From Cytophagales bacterium (lineage in GTDB: Bacteria; Bacteroidota; Bacteroidia; Cytophagales; Bernardetiaceae), in the NCBI GenBank assembly GCA_013299045.1, contig JAAFJX010000007.1, positions 1 to 64,000 of the forward strand: 64,000 nucleotides of DNA, read 5' to 3'. Below, piece after piece: positions 1-9,164 of the stretch. Each line of letters opens with the position of its first letter. Position 1 is the stretch's first letter. A model generated the notes under the pieces. It did no database searches. It was not told where the DNA came from and saw nothing but the letters and a program-made list of their open reading frames with translations. Position numbers and translations under genes: made by a program.

Positions 1-101
1 TAGAAATCAAAAAGGTACGCATAAATGAAATTTGGTACACAGAACCTATCATCAAAAGAATCCAAACCATGCTAGTCCAACTCAAATTATCTGTTCCGTA
101 A
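1..101 (+). CDS. 3' end of an unidentified gene (partial)
   Basis: An open frame enters from the window edge (first full codon at position 3) and stops with TAA at 99-101. It gives about 32 residues ending in QLKLSVP. The amino-acid mix is normal for a soluble C-terminus (lysine/isoleucine rich, one Trp-Tyr pair). The frame is short and could be chance. Its stop lies just before a degenerate mobile-element end at 112-173, and the neighbouring gene converges on it. No family can be assigned. Confidence 0.35.
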   Translation, partial: EIKKVRINEIWYTEPIIKRIQTMLVQLKLSVP

Positions 102-111
102 ATTTGTTTCG

Positions 112-184
112 GGGTTAGGGTTTAATTTACTGGTAATAAACATCTTAGATACACTTTCAGGAAAGACTGCTTAGTCGTCCCTTA
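112..184. mobile_element. Degenerate ends of the GTCGTCCC miniature element
   Basis: Positions 121-173 resemble the right end of the 465 bp element found whole at 33960-34426: the shared TTTAATTTACTG, then ATAAA, then a decayed AAGG..GACT terminus. Immediately after it, 171-184 read TTAGTCGTCCCTTA, the opposite-end terminal repeat. The last codons and stop of the minus-strand membrane protein fall inside this second end. Confidence 0.5.
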
Positions 185-1640
185 CTTCGCCCACTTGCAG
201 GGTTGAATCTACGCGAATGCGCCTGTTTAGGTTCAAACCATCGCATAAGCAATGGTGTGCCCAATGCTCAGGATTGGTTGTAAGCCATTGCTCAAACAGA
301 TAAGGCTTAGCGCTTGGCAAGGGGCCTATACGAATTACGGGCGCATTCAAATACGGATAGGGCTTATCTGCACTTGGGTTCTGACTATATTTTTCGCTTA
401 ATGTATCCATAAGTGTCTTTTGTGCAAAGTGGTAAGCACGCACACGCGGATAGGCTTCACAGAACAGAATACTCAAGATAATCAAAAAAGACGTGCTTAG
501 CGTATAAAAAATATACCTCGTCGAATCTTGAGACAGCTTTAATTGCGTTACAATAAAGTAGATAAAGCAAGTTATACCAACAAATACAAAAAAAAATGAT
601 AAGACCATAGCGCGGCGCGGGCCTGCATTGCTGAGTGCATAAACTGTAGGAACTAGGCTGACCATGAAAGAACAAAAAAGCGTGATAAGGCCAACAGAAA
701 GTTGCATAAGACTTAGGCGTTGTTCAGGCCAATAGTACTGGATACAAAAAGCGAGTAACAAAATACTTAAACATAAAAGAAAGACCTCGCTATATGTGCT
801 GCGCCACCAGAAAGCGTAAGCAAAATCTAGTTGCGTGCTTAGAAAGATGTTCATAAAAGAACTGATGTTCTCAACCTTCTGGAACTGCGCCCTGCGAATG
901 CTTGTGCCAGGTGCCAGGAGCATCATAAATGTACCGAAAGCCCAGCCAGTTAGCGTTAGCCAGGCAGCCCAGTGCGCCGAGAGATTCAAGCCAAACAAAG
1001 TATTTACCTGCAATTTGCATATTCTGATGCTTAATGACAATAGAAAAAATAAGCCCAAAACTAAAACCGTCAGCCCAAAAGCCTCACTTGAGCACCCTCC
1101 TGCCCACGCACATAGAAAAGCCAGAAATGAAAAAAGTACTTTGTGCTGTGTTTGGCGTGCCATGCTCATAAAGGCTAAAGCCCAAAGCATAAAAGCAAGC
1201 CCACCAAAGTACATAGCAGAAACATTGAGTCTAAAAAGCGTTCGGAAATCGAAAAAAGTAAGCAATAAGCTCTGCATAAAGAATGCACTTAGCAAAGCTG
1301 CGCGTGCCTTATGAGCAGTAAACCATGTTTTGCTAAGTGCTGTTGCACCCAATACACAAAAAGCCCATATAAAACACGTATATGGCCAAAGTGAGTCTAG
1401 AAGTTTATAAAGGATAAGGCTGAACTGAATAAGCAAATAGGCCGAAATGCGCCCTTGCCATGCGGTATACCACCAGAATAAGCCGCCCCAAAAACCTTGA
1501 ATATCAAGGATATCCAGAAAGCAAAAATCTTCGTTATTGGGTATTGCCCAAATACCAATACCTAACAAATAAAAGGCTGCTACAGCATTCAAAAGCCACA
1601 GCAGCCTATTCTTTTTTACAAAAACAATGCGCATTTTCAA
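171..1640 (-). CDS. Polytopic membrane protein (DUF6056-like)
   Basis: 489 residues, mostly hydrophobic, with roughly ten to twelve predicted membrane helices between residues 12 and 400 and a soluble C-terminal tail of about 90 residues. An early acidic loop (NNEDFCFLD) followed by WWYTAWQGR recalls DUF6056-type proteins and GT-C-like glycosyltransferases, whose first periplasmic loop carries acidic residues. That assignment is by pattern memory only. It starts 7 bp after the stop of the TPR protein at 1647-3074, so the two are probably cotranscribed. The final residues RDD and the stop are encoded by sequence identical to a mobile-element terminus, so the native C-terminus may have been replaced. 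Confidence 0.75.
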   Translation of the reverse strand: MKMRIVFVKKNRLLWLLNAVAAFYLLGIGIWAIPNNEDFCFLDILDIQGFWGGLFWWYTAWQGRISAYLLIQFSLILYKLLDSLWPYTCFIWAFCVLGATALSKTWFTAHKARAALLSAFFMQSLLLTFFDFRTLFRLNVSAMYFGGLAFMLWALAFMSMARQTQHKVLFSFLAFLCAWAGGCSSEAFGLTVLVLGLFFLLSLSIRICKLQVNTLFGLNLSAHWAAWLTLTGWAFGTFMMLLAPGTSIRRAQFQKVENISSFMNIFLSTQLDFAYAFWWRSTYSEVFLLCLSILLLAFCIQYYWPEQRLSLMQLSVGLITLFCSFMVSLVPTVYALSNAGPRRAMVLSFFFVFVGITCFIYFIVTQLKLSQDSTRYIFYTLSTSFLIILSILFCEAYPRVRAYHFAQKTLMDTLSEKYSQNPSADKPYPYLNAPVIRIGPLPSAKPYLFEQWLTTNPEHWAHHCLCDGLNLNRRIRVDSTLQVGEVRDD

Positions 1641-1646
1641 GGACTA

Positions 1647-3074
1647 CTAATTGCCAGCCCCCTCTTCTACTTTAATTTCTTGCTCACCCGCAAAAAGTTG
1701 AGAGCCTTCAATTTTTTCTACTTCCATAGCCGATGCAGTTTTGTAGTGATAAGACTGCACCTGCTTAAAGTAAGGAACCGCGTCTTTTGCTTTGTTAGTT
1801 CTAACAAGCATAATACCGATAGCAAAAGCAAACTGCGAGCGCATTTCAGGGTCTAGCGTTTTGTTATCATAAAGTGCTTTTATGATATTCATAGCTTCGT
1901 CTTTTTTGCCGAGTTCAAAGAGTGTTCGGCCTTTAATAAAAAGCAAAGGTGCAGCCACAGGCTGGCTTTTGAGCGCCTCTTCTATGGCCGCGAGCGCATC
2001 AGGATATTTTGCGTTTTTGAAATAACAATTAGCGAGTTCTTTATTAAAGTTGCTTTGTTTGAGAGGGTCTTTTTCTGTTTGAAGCATCACTTTAATTTTG
2101 TGTATGGTGGCGGATTTATCGGCCAACTCTTCACCTAATTTTGCCAGAAATTGGTTTGCGCCCACAAATTCCTTTCTGATTTTGAGGCACATCTCCAAAT
2201 AGTTTTTGGCAGCGGCATAGTCATTTATCTTGTAGTGCGCATTGGCTACTTGAAAGTAGTATTCGGGCTGCATCTTCAGGATAGGGCCTTTAAAAGGGCC
2301 AATGTTTGCCATTTTGAGGGTTTCGGTGGACTTATCATATTGGCCAGAATGAAAGTATGCAAAACCGAGCTGAAAATAAAACTTGGCGCGTTCTTGGCTC
2401 AAAGAATCTTTAGGAAAGCGCTCTACTACTTTTTCAAGGCATTCTATTGCCTTTGGATACTCATTTTTCTGATTGTGGTAGCGTGCCTTACAAAAAAGGA
2501 CATCTACTTGGTTTGGCGCTATCTGATAGGCATCTTGTATGTGTTTGCCAACTTCGTTGAAACGCTTTTCTTTGTATAAAATATTGATAATTTGAATTTT
2601 GTAGGTTACTCGCTTAATTTTATCTCCCTCATAGGTGAATGATTTGTCCAAATACTTAATAGCATTATTAAAATCGCGTCTTTGTAAACTCAGCTTAGCC
2701 AGAATAACGTTCGCTTCCAAGTGGTCGTTTTGCATTTCTACCACCTTCGTGTACATTTTTATGGCGTTATCAAAATCTTTCAGAATAAAGTAGCACTTGG
2801 CCTGTTGTAAATAAAAATTGATGTTCAGAGGATTGTCTGCGGCTGCTTTCTTATAATAGTCTATGGCGAGCGCCCAGTTTTTTGCTTTTTTAAATTCTTC
2901 TGCTTTATTAAAGTTCATCATGCCGTCCTTCACCTTATCGGGGGGCTGCGCCACTACACAAAAAGAAATTAGGATACCGCAGAAAAGCACAAAGATAGCA
3001 ACCAATGACTTAAAAGAGGTGTTGGTAAGGTGGCAAAGTTTAAATGTGGCCGAAGGAAACATATCTGAAGTCAA
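1647..3074 (-). CDS. Secreted tetratricopeptide-repeat protein
   Basis: 475 residues. A hydrophobic segment (about residues 24-42, ending FCVVAQ) looks like a signal peptide, placing the protein in the periplasm or at the outer membrane. The rest is about ten TPR units with the usual A/G/Y spacing, such as residues 53-120 (AEEFKKAKNWALAIDYYKKA, then NPLNINFYLQQAKCYF). TPR arrays are protein-binding scaffolds and no catalytic domain is visible. First gene of a two-gene unit with the membrane protein downstream. The start may be Met1 or Met5 (MFPSATF). Partner unknown. Confidence 0.85.
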   Translation of the reverse strand: MTSDMFPSATFKLCHLTNTSFKSLVAIFVLFCGILISFCVVAQPPDKVKDGMMNFNKAEEFKKAKNWALAIDYYKKAAADNPLNINFYLQQAKCYFILKDFDNAIKMYTKVVEMQNDHLEANVILAKLSLQRRDFNNAIKYLDKSFTYEGDKIKRVTYKIQIINILYKEKRFNEVGKHIQDAYQIAPNQVDVLFCKARYHNQKNEYPKAIECLEKVVERFPKDSLSQERAKFYFQLGFAYFHSGQYDKSTETLKMANIGPFKGPILKMQPEYYFQVANAHYKINDYAAAKNYLEMCLKIRKEFVGANQFLAKLGEELADKSATIHKIKVMLQTEKDPLKQSNFNKELANCYFKNAKYPDALAAIEEALKSQPVAAPLLFIKGRTLFELGKKDEAMNIIKALYDNKTLDPEMRSQFAFAIGIMLVRTNKAKDAVPYFKQVQSYHYKTASAMEVEKIEGSQLFAGEQEIKVEEGAGN

Positions 3075-3263
3075 TATAAAATTAGCGGTAAACTAAAGAC
3101 TAAAACAAGGATGCTCCACAAAGAACAAAAAAGATAACATCTTATGGAGTTATTTCAAACTTGAAAGCCAAATTTAGTGAGAGAATATTTATTTTCCAAA
3201 AGTAAAGTAATAATTTATAAAGAAACTAAATTGATAGGCCTCCAATGCGAATGAACACTTTTT

Positions 3264-3665
3264 TTAATACGCAATGAGTTGCATTTGCAAGTTAGTATCT
3301 GCCATAAAATCCTCTGCTTCGGCAATATTGTCGTCATCTTCTTCAGGATAGTACCAATTAATGCTCACCGCACCTCCACCTTCTTTGTGCGTCTTCAAAA
3401 ATTTGAGAATATCTAAAATACCCTTTGAAGAACTTGTATTGAAGTATAAGAGCTTGAAATTAAAAACAATAGACGGCTTGGGTTCTTGCGAAGCATAGTT
3501 TTTAAGCCAATTTACCAGGTTGCTATAAAACTCCCATGTGTTTTCAAGATAGGACTCGCCCGCTATTGTGCATTCACCCGTGCTCGCATCAAAATTAACA
3601 GAAGGGATGAAAAAAGAACCTGCGCGGCCTTCAATGACAAGATTTTGAAGTTTATCGGTAGCCAT
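3264..3665 (-). CDS. siaC: SiaC-family regulatory phosphoprotein (DUF1987)
   Basis: 133 residues, the normal size for SiaC/DUF1987. The fold resembles STAS-type anti-sigma-antagonists. Recognisable features are the N-terminal IEGRAGSFFIPSVNFDASTG strand region and the central YFNTSSSKGIL segment, whose Ser/Thr cluster is where SiaC proteins are phosphorylated. In the Pseudomonas SiaABCD system SiaC is phosphorylated by the kinase SiaB and dephosphorylated by SiaA. Here it lies 11 bp downstream of a SiaB homologue, clearly one operon. No diguanylate cyclase (SiaD) is adjacent, so the output is unknown. Confidence 0.88.
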   Translation of the reverse strand: MATDKLQNLVIEGRAGSFFIPSVNFDASTGECTIAGESYLENTWEFYSNLVNWLKNYASQEPKPSIVFNFKLLYFNTSSSKGILDILKFLKTHKEGGGAVSINWYYPEEDDDNIAEAEDFMADTNLQMQLIAY

Positions 3666-3676
3666 AAATAGAGAAC

Positions 3677-4225
3677 TTAAATTTTAACGTTGACGGATAA
3701 TGAAAAAAAGGATAGATTATCTGTTATATTTTCGTAGCGAACCATTAGCGGTGTTTCTGCTGTTATGGCCACTTGTATAAGGCCTATACCAGCTCCCTTG
3801 CTGCGCTCACGCGGCAAATCAGTATTGCGTTGCTGCCTTTTATATTCCCGCAGAGAGGTTCTGTCTAGCGCATTTATGGTATTGCAGCTATCAATAAGCT
3901 CATCAAGATAATCATTTTCTACAAGATTGCCAAATTCACACAAGATACCATCTTCACTCTTGCTAAGCATAAAGCAACCAATACTTTCTTGCCTGTCTGC
4001 CACTAAGGTTTTTTCTGCTGAGTAGAACAGTATGTTTTGAGCAAGTTCTATAAAAATGGCAAATATCTTCCTGCCCACCTTAGGATTGTCCGAAATCTTG
4101 TACGTGATATCACGACTGATTTCAGCCACCAAAGGAGGGGTTACAGGGCCTTTGTAGGATAGAATTACATCTTTATCGGTGCTCATGGCCAAGTAATAAT
4201 GATAAAGCGGTGAATGCTGTTCCAT
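3677..4225 (-). CDS. siaB: SiaB-family protein kinase
   Basis: 182 residues with a GHKL-type ATPase layout: an N-box-like IELAQNILFYS (about residues 82-92) and a G2-box-like SKGAGIGLIQVA near residue 143. SiaB kinases phosphorylate SiaC; the adjacent siaC supports the call. The Met14 start (MSTDKDV) is an alternative, but many relatives carry a short N-terminal extension. The matching phosphatase activity could come from the SpoIIE protein at 39377-41299, which is not linked; that pairing is inference. Confidence 0.85.
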   Translation of the reverse strand: MEQHSPLYHYYLAMSTDKDVILSYKGPVTPPLVAEISRDITYKISDNPKVGRKIFAIFIELAQNILFYSAEKTLVADRQESIGCFMLSKSEDGILCEFGNLVENDYLDELIDSCNTINALDRTSLREYKRQQRNTDLPRERSKGAGIGLIQVAITAETPLMVRYENITDNLSFFSLSVNVKI

Positions 4226-4382
4226 TTTTTCGCAATTTGCGTTCGTGCAAAGTTATATCAAAATTAACAAATTGCAAAACAACAAATATCTTTTTGAGAA
4301 TATATTTGGTGCAATGAAACAACTCGCTAATACCCACATAAAAAATATCTGCTAATTCAGGGCAAATTTGATGCCACAAACA

Positions 4383-4799
4383 TTAGAAAAAGTCTTCCTC
4401 GCCCGCATTTAACACATCCGCTATTCGGCTTGCAATATTTTCAAACTCGTCTTTTGTAAAACTCAGTCTTGGATTTGTGAAAGTAATATCGCTCAACGTG
4501 TTCAACGGGACAAGATGTATGTGCGCGTGTGGCACTTCTAAGCCAATAACAGCCATACCAACCCGCTGACAAAGAATGCTTCGGTCTATGGCCTTGGCCA
4601 CTCGCTTGGCAAATAAAAACAGACCCGTGTAGAGTTCATCATCTAAATCCATGATATAATCCAGCTCCTTTTTAGGAATAACAAGGGTATGACCAGCGGC
4701 TAGTGGCCGAACGTCCAAAAAGGCCATAAAATGCTTATCCTCAACTATCTTATAGCAAGGAATTTGACCATTAACTATTTTTGTGAATATCGTGGACAC
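4383..4799 (-). CDS. HIT family hydrolase
   Basis: 138 residues from a GTG start at 4797-4799, chosen because family members begin STIFTKIVNGQIP; the open frame extends upstream to 5027 but those residues have no family likeness. HIT proteins hydrolyse nucleoside phosphoramidates or dinucleoside polyphosphates. The histidine triad is visible as HAHIHLVPL (HxHxH), with the conserved LVIPKKE strand before it. Cytosolic. An in-frame ATG (MPSFEVKL) farther upstream is the alternative start. Monocistronic, 157 bp from siaB. Confidence 0.88.
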   Translation of the reverse strand: MSTIFTKIVNGQIPCYKIVEDKHFMAFLDVRPLAAGHTLVIPKKELDYIMDLDDELYTGLFLFAKRVAKAIDRSILCQRVGMAVIGLEVPHAHIHLVPLNTLSDITFTNPRLSFTKDEFENIASRIADVLNAGEEDFF

Positions 4800-5183
4800 T
4801 ATCTTTTTGTCATAGTTTTGTAAGATAAAACATAGTTTAACTTCAAAAGAAGGCATAAGCCAATTGTAGCGCAAAGATAATGACAAATCCAATAATTGCA
4901 ATTTTATAAAAAAAAATAACAGTACCCTAAAATTTATAAACTGATTAGGCATTAACTTTCTTGCCCTGTGGCCAATATTTCTACCTAGATAAAGCCCACC
5001 CCGTTTTGCAATACTTAGAACGGACAAATGTTTTGTGAGCGCTTTGCTTGGTGTGGTAGCACAGAATAAAAATACCGTTTAATCCATGCGCTATGAACTT
5101 TTTTTGTATCTTTGCAACGCTTTCTTGAAAAATGAGGTCTTAATAAAAAACTGCTTTTTATAACCTAAAAATTCTACAGCCCA
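4800..5183. other. Intergenic region with divergent starts
   Basis: About 380 bp between the HIT gene (minus) and the lipoprotein gene (plus). The minus frame stays open but unconvincing up to 5027. A plus-strand promoter motif lies at 5107-5114. No RNA gene or repeat seen. Confidence 0.4.
5107..5114 (+). promoter_or_regulatory. Bacteroidota -7 promoter box
   Basis: TATCTTTG followed by C, matching the TAnnTTTG consensus of Bacteroidota sigma-70 promoters, 70 bp before the ATG of the lipoprotein gene. The -33 TTTG element is poor (TTTA only). Confidence 0.6.
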
Positions 5184-5975
5184 ATGATAAAATGTTTCGC
5201 TTTCCATAAATGGCTGCTCCTGTCAGTTTGCGTCATGGCATTTGTGCTTTTGCTGTCTGCTTGTGAAGATAAAACTGTTGAACCACCACCACCACCACCA
5301 CCCGTACCGAATGCGCCACGTGTAAAGCGCCTGAACCCTACTGCCGACACGCTCACAGTGCTTGTGGGTACGTCTGTAGAATTCTTTGCGGAAGTAGCTG
5401 CCTCTGAGCTAGATTATAAGGTTTGGCGCGTAGATGGTAAAAACGTAACCTTAAACCCCAGCACTGACCCCAATAAGTATAAGCATACCTTTGCAACCGA
5501 AGGCACTGTTAAAATCAGTATGTTTGCTACCAATAAGGGTGGTTCTGAAGAAGCCGTTTGGACAGTCAAGGTTACTACCCCGCCCAAGACACGGACACAA
5601 CTCCTGACCAACGACAAGTCCAAGAAGTGGAAATACGTTTCAATAAAAATCAACAACGAAGGCACAGAGCTAATCAAGTCCTATGAAAAAGACAACGTCA
5701 TTGAGTTCTTGAAAGACCGCAAGCGAGATAGCCCTGCCGAAGATGAATACAACTACATACACAACGTTGGCAGCAACGTGGACATAGGCGGTGGTAACAA
5801 AGAAGCTACTAGCAAAGGAATTTGGAAACTCTCATCAGGTGACCTAATTCTTGGCCTTACACCACTCTATGACAAGAACTTAACCATTAGAGAATTGACC
5901 GAAACCAAGCTCGTGTTTTCTATCCGTGTTACTGAAATGTCCACGATTTATTACAACTTGCAATCGGTAAAGTAG
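5184..5975 (+). CDS. PKD-domain lipoprotein with lipocalin-like C-terminus
   Basis: 263 residues. A signal peptide of 26 residues ends in LLLSAC, so Cys27 is the likely lipidation site. A run of seven prolines follows (residues 34-40), encoded by an almost pure CCA repeat, and acts as a flexible spacer. Residues 50-130 read as a PKD-like beta sandwich (EFFAEVA, then TFATEGTVKISMFATN). From about residue 138 the TRTQLLTNDKSKKWKYVS segment begins a lipocalin-like domain common in Bacteroidota surface lipoproteins. Ligand unknown. Ends before a strong hairpin shared with the convergent clpB. Confidence 0.8.
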   Translation: MIKCFAFHKWLLLSVCVMAFVLLLSACEDKTVEPPPPPPPVPNAPRVKRLNPTADTLTVLVGTSVEFFAEVAASELDYKVWRVDGKNVTLNPSTDPNKYKHTFATEGTVKISMFATNKGGSEEAVWTVKVTTPPKTRTQLLTNDKSKKWKYVSIKINNEGTELIKSYEKDNVIEFLKDRKRDSPAEDEYNYIHNVGSNVDIGGGNKEATSKGIWKLSSGDLILGLTPLYDKNLTIRELTETKLVFSIRVTEMSTIYYNLQSVK

Positions 5976-6000
5976 TTTTGGTTAAATCATTTGGCCAGTA

Positions 6001-6039
6001 AATCAAAGGGCTTTTATTTATTTGTGAAGCCCTTTGATT
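6001..6039. terminator. Bidirectional terminator between lipoprotein gene and clpB
   Basis: AATCAAAGGGCTT at 6001-6013 pairs perfectly (13 bp) with AAGCCCTTTGATT at 6027-6039. It lies between two convergent genes, 26 bp after one stop and 34 bp from the other. T-tracts are weak. Confidence 0.7.
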
Positions 6040-6072
6040 ATTGCTTACTTACATCAGAACGCTCGTCTAAAT

Positions 6073-8670
6073 TCAAAGCAAGTTCTCGAAAACGAACTGT
6101 TGTGTACTGCCGTCGTAGTCCATCATAACAGCGTTGGCTTTAGTAATTTTTCCTTCCAAAATCTGCTTGGATAGCTCATTAAGGACATTTTTTTGAATAA
6201 CTCGTTTGAGAGGGCGCGCACCAAATTCAGCATCAAACCCACGTTCTACAAGCTCTGAAAGGGCTCTGTCGCTGGTTTCCAGATAAATCTGATTTTCGGC
6301 CAAGCGCTTCTGAACACCACGGAGCTGAATTTGAGCAATTTCTATCAACTCCTTGCGTAAGAGTGGCTTAAAGACCAAAACCTCGTCTATGCGGTTCAGA
6401 AACTCTGGTCTCAGTTGGCGTTTGAGTAGCTCATAAGCCTGCTCTTGGGTGCGTTCGTGCAGTAACTTTTCGGTGAGGTCTGTTCTTTGATAATTTTTGG
6501 CTATAAGGTCTGAACCCAAATTGGAGGTCATAATGATGATAGTGTTCTTAAAATTAGCCAAACGGCCTTTGTTATCAGTCAGTTGGCCATCTTCCAAAAC
6601 CTGCAGCAGAATATTGAAAACGTCTGGGTGGGCTTTTTCAATTTCGTCTAGTAACACCACCGCGTAAGGACGACGACGTATGGCTTCGGTGAGCTGACCG
6701 CCCTCGTCGTAACCTACGTAACCAGGCGGCGAGCCAATCAGACGGCTCACGCTGTGGCGCTCTTGGTATTCGGACATATCAATACGCACCATGCTGGTCT
6801 CGTCATTGAAAAGCTGCTCGGCAAGCGCTTTGGCCAACTCGGTTTTGCCCACGCCTGTTGGCCCCATGAATATAAAAGAAGCCATGGGTTTTTTGGGGTC
6901 TTGCAAGCCTGCACGGCTTCGTCTTACTGCGTCTGCAACAGCAGATATGGCTTGCTTTTGGCCTGCTACACGCTGTGTAAGGTCTTTCTCCAGGCCCAAT
7001 AACTTTTCGCGGTCGCTCTGGAGCATCTTGCTAAGCGGAATGCCCGTCCAGCGTGCTACTACCTCCGCAATGCGTTCGGCGTTTACCTCTTCGCGAATAA
7101 ATTGGCTGCTATCGCTGTTTTCTTGCTGATTTTGCAAAAGTTCTAGCTGGGTTTGCGCCTCTTTGATAAGGCCATAGCGCAATTCTGCAGCGCGACCATA
7201 ATCCGCATTTCGCTCGGCTTGCTCCGCCTCAAGCGCATATTGCTCAATATTTTTTTGCAGGGTGCGAATGGTATCCAAAATTTTCTTTTCGCCCTGCCAG
7301 TTATCCAAAAGCAGGTTTTTCTGCGTTTGCAAGTCCGCAATTTCCTTGCTAAGTAAGCCCTCTTTGTCGGGGTCTTTTTCGCGACGAATGGCCTCCCGCT
7401 CAATTTCTAGCTGCGTAATGCGGCGTTGCACCTCGTCAAGAGCTTCGGGCATGGTGTCTAGCTCAATGCGCAACTTGGCAGAGGCTTCGTCCATGAGGTC
7501 AATAGCCTTATCTGGCAGGAAGCGGTCAGTGATGTAGCGGTTTGAAAGTTGCACAGCGGCTATGAGGGCATCGTCCAGAATACGTACGCCATGATGAAGT
7601 TCATACTTGTGTTTAATGCCACGCAAAATAGAAATGGCATCATTAGGAGCGGGTTCGTCCACAAAAATCGTTTGAAAGCGGCGCTCAAGAGCCTTGTCTT
7701 TTTCAATGTATTTTTGGTACTCGTTGAGCGTAGTAGCCCCAATGACGCGCAATTCGCCACGCGCTAAAGCGGGTTTTAACAAATTGGCAGCATCTAAGGC
7801 GCTATCGCCACCGCTGCCAGCTCCAATAAGCGTATGAATTTCGTCTATAAACAAAATAACTTGACCGTTGGACTCTACAACTTCTTGAATAACAGACTTT
7901 AAACGTTCTTCAAATTCGCCTTTGTACTTTGCGCCAGCCACCAGCAAGCCCATATCCAGCACCACAAGGCGCACATGATGCAAGCCTTCGGGTACGTCGC
8001 CAGCCACAATGCGGCGCGCCAAACCTTCTACAATGGCTGTTTTGCCTACGCCTGCCTCGCCTATGAGCATAGGATTGTTTTTGGTGCGGCGCGAAATGAT
8101 TTGCAGCAAGCGCCTAATTTCATCGTCGCGGCCAATAACGGGGTCAATTTTACCATTTTTTGCCAGCTCAATGAGGTCTTTGGAATAACGGCTCAGAGCA
8201 CGGTAGGTATTTTCGCTATGTGCGTCTTTCACTTGCTTGGTGCCACGCAGTTCTTGAATGGCCTTTTGTGCAGTTTTAGTCTCAAAACCCTCATTTTTAA
8301 GCAAATAGCCTACTTGGTCTGGGCTATCGCCGAGCGCCAAAAAGAGATGTTCTAGCGCAATGAAATCATCTTTGAAGATTTTGCGAAACTCATCTGCTTT
8401 TTGCAGCACTTGATTGGTTTGGGGAGAAAAATAGGTATTGCTGCCCGAACTTTTGGGATAAGTGCCTACAATCTTGTCTAGCCCAGCCGTAATACTCTGC
8501 TTGTTGATACCGAGTTTTTGGAATAAAAACTGGGTTAGTTTTTCGTCCACACTGAGCATGGCTTTGAGCAGATGCGCAGTTTGAACGTGCTGCTGCTGGC
8601 TGGCCGCTGTCATCTGGATAGCTTTTTCTACGGCTTCGTATGTTTTGACTGTAAACTGTTCGGGATTCAT
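6073..8670 (-). CDS. clpB: ATP-dependent disaggregase ClpB
   Basis: 865 residues from [14 protein letters not shown]; the longer open frame to 8745 adds 25 residues unlike the family. ClpB (Hsp100) rescues aggregated proteins with DnaK in the cytoplasm. Domains in order: Clp-N (1-145), AAA1 with Walker [10 protein letters not shown] near residue 203, the long coiled-coil middle domain (about 400-530) that separates ClpB from ClpA/ClpC, AAA2 with GPTGVGKTE near 602 and the ClpB D2-small domain. There is no IGF/IGL ClpP-binding loop, as expected for a disaggregase. Full length and intact. No CIRCE or HrcA-type operator seen upstream. Confidence 0.97.
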   Translation of the reverse strand: MNPEQFTVKTYEAVEKAIQMTAASQQQHVQTAHLLKAMLSVDEKLTQFLFQKLGINKQSITAGLDKIVGTYPKSSGSNTYFSPQTNQVLQKADEFRKIFKDDFIALEHLFLALGDSPDQVGYLLKNEGFETKTAQKAIQELRGTKQVKDAHSENTYRALSRYSKDLIELAKNGKIDPVIGRDDEIRRLLQIISRRTKNNPMLIGEAGVGKTAIVEGLARRIVAGDVPEGLHHVRLVVLDMGLLVAGAKYKGEFEERLKSVIQEVVESNGQVILFIDEIHTLIGAGSGGDSALDAANLLKPALARGELRVIGATTLNEYQKYIEKDKALERRFQTIFVDEPAPNDAISILRGIKHKYELHHGVRILDDALIAAVQLSNRYITDRFLPDKAIDLMDEASAKLRIELDTMPEALDEVQRRITQLEIEREAIRREKDPDKEGLLSKEIADLQTQKNLLLDNWQGEKKILDTIRTLQKNIEQYALEAEQAERNADYGRAAELRYGLIKEAQTQLELLQNQQENSDSSQFIREEVNAERIAEVVARWTGIPLSKMLQSDREKLLGLEKDLTQRVAGQKQAISAVADAVRRSRAGLQDPKKPMASFIFMGPTGVGKTELAKALAEQLFNDETSMVRIDMSEYQERHSVSRLIGSPPGYVGYDEGGQLTEAIRRRPYAVVLLDEIEKAHPDVFNILLQVLEDGQLTDNKGRLANFKNTIIIMTSNLGSDLIAKNYQRTDLTEKLLHERTQEQAYELLKRQLRPEFLNRIDEVLVFKPLLRKELIEIAQIQLRGVQKRLAENQIYLETSDRALSELVERGFDAEFGARPLKRVIQKNVLNELSKQILEGKITKANAVMMDYDGSTQQFVFENLL

Positions 8671-9164
8671 GCTTTTCAAATTGAAGTGTTTGTCTTGGTG
8701 TGTGTGATTAGACCACAAAAGAGCAAAGCACGTACCTAGCCACAAAAACGGTTATAATGTCCCAAAAATACATTTTTTGTGCCGCTACATCGGACATTTT
8801 GGCATTTTTTTATGTATAATCGACCTTATAAGTCTTTGAAAGGCCAATATCTCTCCAAAAGGTTCAAGCAAGCACTTCAGCCCGCTTTTACAAAGGCTAG
8901 CTGTTTTCGCAAAATGGATTAGATTGATGGGCAATGAAAGCGAAGACATCATCAACATTTTTGAGCAGCCCATGCAAGCATACGAGCTTATCTGTCCTAA
9001 AAGCATTGGAATTGAGTAGCTTGGCTTAGTGAGTCATTGATTTTTTTTCAGCTAAAACCAAAAAAAGTTTTATGTCCACCAAGCAACCTTTTTATTTTTC
9101 TGAGCATCTTTATACAAATCATCGTAGCTTTATCCTGACAATTCACCTTTTTAAATAAGTCAAT
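8671..9164. other. Intergenic region, clpB to barrel gene
   Basis: About 490 bp between divergent clpB and the plus-strand barrel gene. It holds only the weak, frame-broken reading frame at 8812-9019 described separately. No clear promoter box or RNA gene was found. Confidence 0.4.
8812..9019 (+). pseudogene. Possible frame-broken gene remnant
   Basis: ATG at 8812 opens MYNRPYKSLK. The +1 frame then continues from about 8840 as ANISPKGSSKHF to a stop at 9017-9019, about 60 residues ending QAYELICPKSIGIE. The joined sequence is amphipathic and low in rare residues, like true coding DNA, but needs a one-base frame change. A minus-strand frame of 73 codons over the same bases looks less protein-like. 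No family recognised; could be chance. Confidence 0.25.

Noticed and set aside
835-1314. 159-codon plus-strand open frame
   Set aside because: Lies wholly inside the minus-strand membrane protein gene, has an odd basic, Ser/Lys-rich composition and no start context; antisense shadow.
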